Positions 58,134 through 64,000 of a stretch of DNA of 64,000 nt are shown piece after piece (positions within the stretch are counted from its first letter, which is position 1; each line of letters begins with the position of its first letter). Below the pieces are notes generated by a model. That model did not search any database, had not been told where the DNA came from, and saw only the letters and a program-made list of their open reading frames with translations. Source of the DNA: Ceratotherium simum simum (taxonomy: Eukaryota > Chordata > Mammalia > Perissodactyla > Rhinocerotidae); the NCBI RefSeq assembly GCF_000283155.1, contig NW_004454197.1, positions 16,789,753-16,853,752 on the forward strand, read 5' to 3'. The translations under genes and the position numbers were made by a program.

Positions 58134-58599
58134 GCCAACTCACAGAAGGACCCCTTCCGACCCTCCAGCACTCTCGACTGTACACATGGCAGGATAATAA
58201 GTGGCCTTCCTTCATCTGTTCCAACTTCGCTAACCCATCTCCCACACTGAATGCGGCCTGAGACCACTCACTGGCTTGCTCCTGTCCAGTGTCTTCCCCC
58301 TGACGGGGTTCTGCCTTCACCCTAAGGTTCACTTTCCCCCAGATGAGGGCAAGCCTTGGGAGGAATGTCTGTCCAACCCTGTCAGTTCCTCTGAGCGCCC
58401 AGCTCTGCCAGCACCAGGCAAGGCGTGGGAGTCAGGGCCCTGGCCACTCATTGGTGGCTGAGACAACACTGACATCTGGTGGTCTGGAAATCTGCCTGCC
58501 CCAAGCATCACGGGCCAAAGCCAACCTCAGGCCTCTCAAGAGGAGCCCTTCCCAGCCCTACAGGTGGGAGTGATCAGCCCTGTGTGGACCCCGCCTGCA
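58134..58599. other. No recognised feature
   Basis: Moderately GC-rich spacer; nothing identified. Confidence 0.35.
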
Positions 58600-59060
58600 G
58601 GAGCTCATGGTCCAGCAGGACACTCAAGTAACCAAAAACATGCATGCAATGGGCAATACAGCCCAAGACAGCATCAGACCTGCCGCATACATGGGCTTTA
58701 ACCCAGTCAGCAAACGCTCAGTGAGCAATACCGTGGGCAGCTCCAGAACCAGGCAGGAATAAGAGGCTCGCAGGCAATTACAATCCAGTAAGCAAAGTGC
58801 CAATGGAGGGGTGTTTGATAGCTGTGGGAGCTCAGAGGAGGGAGGACAAACAGCCTGAGGATGAGGTAAGACTTCAGAAGTGACCTTGGGTGAGAATCTG
58901 AACGAATACTTTGGAGTCGTGGCGTAAGCAAGATGAGGAATGAGCAAGTGAGAACTTCTGAGCCTTACAGAATAGGTTCGACTTAGAGATGGAGTGCTAA
59001 GCCAGAAAGGTGGCTTTAAAGCATGGAGGGGGTGTTCATGTGGTTTATTCGAGGAGAGGC
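58600..59060 (+). repeat. Unnamed ancient dispersed repeat, copy F
   Basis: 'gcaggagctcatggtccagcagg', 'gctgtgggagctcagagg', 'gatgaggtaagacttcagaagtgacc', 'gaacttctgagccttacagaatagg' recall the same repeat family noted at 17525 and 29040. Confidence 0.35.
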
Positions 59061-59199
59061 AAGAGTGGGGGGCACAGAGAGGGCAAGAGTAGAAGACAAG
59101 TGTGGAGAGAGCCTCAACGCCAGAATGAAGAGTTCAAACTGTTTTTGATTGCTGGGAATCACGTGACAAAGTTGTACGGAAGAAGAAATAATCTGGCAG

Positions 59200-59400
59200 A
59201 GAGAAAGCATGAATCATATGCATAGAAAAACATCTAGAAAGATATTCCCCATAACGTCAGGAGGGGTTATCTCTAGGGTAGAGGGCCACATATACTTATT
59301 TGTCCTTTTTCTTTTTCTTTCCTTTTGTTTTTTTTTTTTGTGCTTATCTAATTTTTCTGGGTTAATGAATTTTTATTACTTTTGTAATGAAAGAGACAGC
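59200..59400 (+). repeat. Old L1/HAL1 3' end
   Basis: 'gaaagatattccccataacgtcaggaggggttatctctagggtag' then a T-rich stretch and 'gaatttttattacttttgtaatgaaag' is the common 3' end of L1ME/HAL1 copies. Confidence 0.55.
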
Positions 59401-59609
59401 CATGCAAGTTACTATATGAAGTACAGGAATAGTGGGGTTTGGAAACTGCCCACTGGCTCTCGCTGTGATAGTCAGTCTCGTCCATGAGGAAGCTCCTCCC
59501 CCAAAGGGGGTAGAAGGGGATCATGTAATACACAGGATCAGAGACCCAGCATCTGTCACAGGGAAGGAACCTTGGGAACCTACCCAACCCCAGTACTTCA
59601 GACAAGGGA

Positions 59610-59691
59610 TTGGCTGCTGGCTGCTGGATTTGAAGATAGGGGAAAGATTGTATACGTACACTCACATTTTGTTTAAATCTGGCTCTTCTCT
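59610..59691 (+). mobile_element. 82-bp local templated insertion
   Basis: Insert flanked by perfect 13-bp repeats TTCAGACAAGGGA (59597-59609 and 59692-59704). Its core (59614-59686) copies 58056-58133, 1.5 kb upstream, in direct orientation. There is no poly(A) or known transposon end. It looks like a patch copied into a staggered break or nick, not a named mobile element. Confidence 0.75.
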
Positions 59692-59704
59692 TTCAGACAA
59701 GGGA

Positions 59705-59790
59705 AGCAAGTTCTGCTGAAGGGGAAGTAGCTTGCCCAAGGCCACAGCCCCTGCCAGACTCAGGATTCAAATTCAACTCCTGCTTCCCAC
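59705..59790 (-). repeat. MIR SINE fragment
   Basis: 'gggaagtagcttgcccaaggccacagcccctgccagactcaggattcaaattcaact' is inverted MIR core. Confidence 0.7.
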
Positions 59791-60041
59791 TCACTTCTCT
59801 CCCTCTACCTCTTCCCCTCACTGCTCACCACCTCCCATAATGCGTGGCCAGAAGCTCACCACGCCCAGCAGGGACGTACAGCTCCACACAGCTCCACAGG
59901 CAGCAGCCGAGCAGGGTGATGTCGGCCGATCTGCTTTCCCACGGGCCAAGGCCAAGGCCCCTCTACCACAGTAAGACAGACTGGAAAGCTCCACCCAAAA
60001 AAGGAAACAATTGAATACCAGGACTTTCATGTGATTTCATC

Positions 60042-60667
60042 CAACAGTTCTCAAAGTTTGGTTCAGGGACCCATGAAGGTCCCCATGACCCTTTCAGCGG
60101 GTTTGAGAAGTCAAAACTATTTCATAATAATACTGAGGTACAATTTGGCTTCTCCACTCCCATTCTTGCATGAGCGTACAGAGAACTGTTCCAGAGGCGA
60201 CCTGACATGTGATGTTGCAGCAGATTGAATGGGGCTCCTGAAATGACTGTTGAATGATCAAAGGCAGTGCGAACTTGATTCTGTTGAATCTATTCAATGG
60301 AATACAAAGGCAGAGGGGAGAGCTCAGCTGTCTTCTGTCAAGCCAGACAGTAAAGAAAGCTGCAAAAACATAAAACAATGCCACTCATTTTTCATTCCAA
60401 TTTTTGAATTAGAAAATATAGTTATTTTAAAATGTTATGTTTATAACCGTTTACTGTTTTATTTTTAATGAGTTCATAAATAAATATATTTTAATTTTTT
60501 AAATATATAAATTTTTAAAATAAATATATTTTTAATTTCTCCTTTCTAATCATCAACCAATATGGTAAATATTGATTGATATAGTCCACATAAAAAACTC
60601 TTTGAGATCTCCACAAATTTGTAAGAGTGTGAAGAGGTCCTGAGACCAAAAAATTTGCGAGCCTCTG
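60042..60667 (+). mobile_element. hAT-type non-autonomous DNA transposon
   Basis: Terminal inverted repeats: the left end CAGTTCTCAAAGTTTGGTTC is similar to the reverse complement of the right end (CAGAGGCTCGCAAATTTTTT, from 'aaatttgcgagcctctg'). Sequence like CAG-GGTTCTCAAA at the ends is typical of hAT-Charlie elements. The interior is AT-rich (60400-60560) and non-coding. No clear 8-bp target duplication. Confidence 0.65.
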
Positions 60668-61380
60668 ACTTAACTCCCCCCCTTATCACCCTATATAGTC
60701 CTCCCCGCCCTGACTCCACCCCCTGCCAAGTTCCCCCACCTCCAGGGGATGGACCTCCTCTCTCGTCCCTTGTGTCCTCAGAAGGACCCCCAGGACATTT
60801 CCTACCAGATCTCTCTTCTATCCTCTCTCCCCTCTCTTCTATCTCTCTCCCAGCACACAGGCCCCGGCAGGGCGGGGCTGACAGCATTCTGAGCACAGAG
60901 TGTCTTTCTTCCCTCTCTCCTGCTTTCCTGCCACCTGTTGCAGCCTTTGGGTCTACATCCTGCAAGCTACCTTCCAAGTGCTTCTAAAATACCACTTCTC
61001 CCCAGAAATTGGCCCCCAACCTCTTTAAAGAGATCACAGACTGAGGAACCTGACAGAATAAAGCTTGCACCTGCCTTTCCATCAGTCAGCAATCATTTCA
61101 GGAGTCCCAGCTCCCTGTCAGATGCTGAGGATCCAAAGATAAGCAAGACATAATCCCTCAGCCTGCTCAGTTTCCAGGGAAATGAAGAAGGAGCCAATAG
61201 TTCTGTCTGGGAAAGCCGGGAAATGCTTCACAGAAGCTGTGACCTTTGACGTGGATCGTACAAGAAGAGGAGGCGTTTACTGAGTGAATAACCAAAGATA
61301 TTTTCCTGGTGAGGGAAGAGTGCTTTCAAAGACACACAAATGTGAAAATGTTTAGGGGCTGAATACATCAATGTATTAGA
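60668..61380. other. No recognised feature
   Basis: CT-rich first half producing open frames on both strands (up to 143 residues on the minus strand, 60546-60977, overlapping the hAT element). Nothing recognisable. Confidence 0.35.
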
Positions 61381-61384
61381 TGAC

Positions 61385-61520
61385 GCTGTGCGTACGTGTG
61401 TGCATACATGTGTGTGCATGTGAAAATGTGTGTTTGAATCTGTAGTGTGTGACTGCACGTGTTTGTAGGTGTGCATGAGTGTGAGCGTGTGTCCACATGT
61501 GTGTTTGTGTGTGAACATAG
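61385..61520. repeat. Degenerate (GT)n tract
   Basis: Interrupted GTGTGT/TGCATG-rich stretch; probably an old microsatellite. Confidence 0.8.
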
Positions 61521-61574
61521 TGATGATGGGACAGGAGCATCTCTTAGGAGAGAGAGGAGGAAGCGGGAGGAAAG

Positions 61575-61735
61575 GGACTTGTGCCAGACCCATTACACAT
61601 ATTATCTTATTTAGTCCTCAACCTTGCAACATGGGTGTTATTGTGCCCATTCTACAGAAAGGGTTAGTGAATTGCCTGAGGACATACCCATAATAGGTGA
61701 TGAAGCTATAACTTAGGCGTAATCTCTAACCAGCC
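61575..61735 (-). repeat. MIR SINE fragment
   Basis: 'cacatattatcttatttagtcctcaacc', 'cattctacagaaagggttagtgaattgcctgagg' fit inverted MIR. Confidence 0.65.
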
Positions 61736-62279
61736 CCCACCACAGGGACCTGAGATTGGGGTACTGGAAAGCTGAGAAACCCAGATCTTCCCATATGCCC
61801 ATCTCTCAAGTGGAGCCTCACTGAACGCCTGAATGCCCAACATTCCACTGAGAGAACCTCAGTGGACGGTGTTTATTTTCCAGATGGTCCCTCCAGCCTG
61901 TGCCAGGACAGCTGCACACCTCTGCCACCGAGGAAGAAGCTGATCCTTTTTACAAAGCTTTTCTTGCAATTCAGAGGCCAACGGAAAAACACAATCCGAG
62001 AATTTCAGCCTTTTGGAACGTTAGGAAATAAAGTGGGAGGCCAAGGGTTTGAGGAAGCTGGGAAGGACCATCACATCCTCTCCTGCTCGACAAGGGCCGC
62101 TGAGAGCTTGGGTTAGCTCTGCACAGAAATGTCCAGAAGAGGTCAGGCACTGCTTGCTCGCTGGGCCCTCCTGTGCTGCCGCTTCTGCTAAATCTGCTTC
62201 GCTAAACAGCAGTGACTCGAACTAAACGCGGCCCTGCATCTGCTTCAGTTAAATGAAAAAGGGGTCCTCCACGTCCTAA
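61736..62279. other. No recognised feature
   Basis: No repeat or gene recognised. An 84-codon plus frame (61862-62116) has no recognisable features. Confidence 0.35.
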
Positions 62280-62650
62280 CAGGTGTTAGGATGCGTTTCC
62301 TGTGCCAGACACTGTCCTGAGGCCGTATACATTCTCTCACTTAAGCCATGTCCGTTTTCTATAGTCTATACTATAGAAACACATTTTATATATTCCATGC
62401 TATATAGAATAAGATACCATAGATCTTATACTACTTATTTCATGTCCACTTAGTTTATGTATTTCAATATTATATGTTATACATGCCATGTTGACTGTTA
62501 TACATTTTATTTCTATCTTTAGTACAATCATTTGAATTAGTTATTTATCACCCCATTTTTCAGATGAGAAACCTGAAGCCCAGCAGGCTTGGATAGCTTG
62601 TCTAAAGTCCTGCAACCATCAGTGACAAACAGCGTGCAAATCCACATCCT
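62280..62650 (-). repeat. MIR SINE split by AT-rich sequence
   Basis: Left part 'tgtgccagacactgtcctgagg' (62310-62335) and right part 'ccccatttttcagatgagaaacctgaagccc' (62550-62582) are adjacent in an inverted MIR. About 180 bp of AT-rich sequence (62345-62525) lies between them, with partial palindromes such as CTATAGTCTATACTATAG. Confidence 0.65.
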
Positions 62651-62879
62651 CCTGCCGCCCCGAAGTGCGCCTTTTCCTCTCTGCCAGCTCTTTGGGTTGG
62701 TCTCATTCTCAGTCACAACTAGGGCGTGGCCAGAGGCTGCAGGACCCATGGCCCTGCCGCTGGGCGTCCTCCTCTGAGCCCCAAGCCTGACTCAGCCGGG
62801 TCCAGTCACCCCGCCGTCCTTCACAGCCTGAGGATGGTGGCAGCACTGTGGGTGTACTTTTACAATCCTGGCCTGAAAT
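62651..62879. other. No recognised feature
   Basis: Short GC-richer spacer. Confidence 0.35.
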
Positions 62880-63200
62880 TGATCAGCAAATTGCGGCTCA
62901 TCCAGAAATAGAATATTATGGAAACCTTAAAAAGCACATTTATAAAGTATTTTTATGGCCCTGGAAATAAATGCTCATATGTAAAACAAATAATAATAAT
63001 AGACACAAATTCATATTCATAGCATGAGATCAACAATATAAAAACAATTCAGAGTGGAAAAGCGAGAAAGGAAAGTCACCAAATGCGAACAGTGGTTATT
63101 TCTGGGTGATGGGCTTTTAGGTGCTGATTTTTTTCTTCTTTTGACTTTTCTGTATTTCACAATTTTCCACAATAGACATGCATCACTTTACAATGAGGAG
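62880..63200 (+). repeat. Old L1/HAL1 3' end
   Basis: 'gaatattatggaaaccttaaaaagcac', 'gcgaacagtggttatttctgggtgatggg', 'cttttctgtatttcacaattttccacaatagacatgcatcac' are typical 3' UTR phrases of L1ME/HAL1 copies. Confidence 0.65.
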
Positions 63201-64000
63201 GGGAATATTTAAAACCTGACTGTGGCTTGAAAACTGCAAGCTGCCCCCCTTCCCGTGCACTTCAAAGGGCCGGGGGCTGGAACACGGTTCCCTGCTGGAG
63301 AGCCTGCCAGAGACTCCCAGCGGGAGCTCGCCTGGGAAAACACAGCGGCCAGCCTGGGCGTCAGGGTTTGATGTCTCTGCCCTCCTGTTCTCCATTCTCG
63401 CTTCACCTGCATTCCCCTGGAAAAGCACAGGCTGCAGCCTGAATCCAATCCTCCCCTCCCCAGCCAGTCTGCCTCACCAGCTCCGCAGCCTCCAAACCAG
63501 ACACCAGCCCTGACCGCTCCCTAAAATGAGCCTGCAGGTGACAGACTTCACTCTGGGGGCCTCAGAAAACCCCCCTTGCCCCCTGCTGGCATGTGTACAA
63601 CCCTCTCAGAGGACAGTGCCCAGGAAGACACCCATGAAATCAGACTGTGCAAGGGACTATCCCCTCCCTCCCTCTTTGTCCGTTGCTGTCACCCAGGACC
63701 ACACATGAGGCTTTAACACTGCACCTGTCCACTCACTTCCTCCTTTCACAAGCATTGGATCAGCGCTTCAGTTCGACCAGGGGAGAGGCTCACGACAGCA
63801 CGCTGGATTAGCAGAGGGATCTGCACCACATCCAGTGGGCAGCAGGGAGGCAAGCAGCTCCCAAGTCTGGGGAAGGCTGGCCAGGAGCAGGATGTCTGAG
63901 CTGGATTCCTGAAAGACAAGGAATGACTGGACAGAGCAGAGAGAGGTCAGCATTTTGTGCAAAGTGAACAGCAGGAGCAGAGCGGCAGACACAGAATCAG
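63201..64000. other. No recognised feature
   Basis: GC-richer end of the window. Short frames on both strands without recognisable domains. Confidence 0.35.

Overview
The window is mammalian nuclear DNA, most likely from a perissodactyl (horse, rhinoceros or tapir group). The strongest pointer is the set of six tRNA-derived SINEs of the equine repetitive element (ERE) type. They share a conserved head with pol III A- and B-box-like motifs, and five of them have clear target-site duplications. A full-length L1 whose 5' end resembles equid L1 and two young solo LTRs agree with this. I cannot narrow the species from the sequence alone.

I found no protein-coding exon, rRNA, tRNA gene or ncRNA that I can defend. 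The longer open frames fall in a pyrimidine minisatellite, in L1 (sense or antisense), across the assembly gap, inside interspersed repeats or in GC-rich sequence with no recognisable protein. The window is best read as intergenic or deep intronic DNA built from layered transposable elements.

Layout. 1-15.6 kb: old MaLR- and ERVL-type LTR remains, L2 and MIR fragments, one young solo LTR (4402-5065, +), GT and GATA microsatellites, a CT-rich minisatellite (8341-8605), and an ancient L1 split by a MaLR LTR (8930-10740). 15.6-32 kb: three EREs, the second solo LTR in opposite orientation (15953-16615, -), a CpG-richer patch (22680-23110), a long L2 copy (25753-27420) and several copies of an ancient repeat I cannot name. 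32-39.6 kb: an inverted L1 3' end interrupted by a 357-bp LTR with a 5-bp duplication, an ancient L1/HAL1 stretch, and a fossil hAT transposase on the minus strand (37490-38910). 39.8-50 kb: one ancient plus-strand L1 opened by two younger L1 insertions, a short 3' piece (+) and a full-length 6.9-kb copy (-) holding a 640-bp assembly gap. 50-64 kb: a young ERE with a 48-A tail, a nested pair of EREs, L2 and MIR fragments, an 82-bp local templated insertion with a 13-bp target duplication (59610-59691), and an hAT-type non-autonomous element (60042-60667).

The most interesting signals are the templated insertion copied from 1.5 kb away, the readable fossil hAT transposase, the three-layer L1 nest, the nested EREs and the inverted pair of solo LTRs. 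Family names for old repeats come from recognising consensus-like phrases by eye, not from a repeat search.
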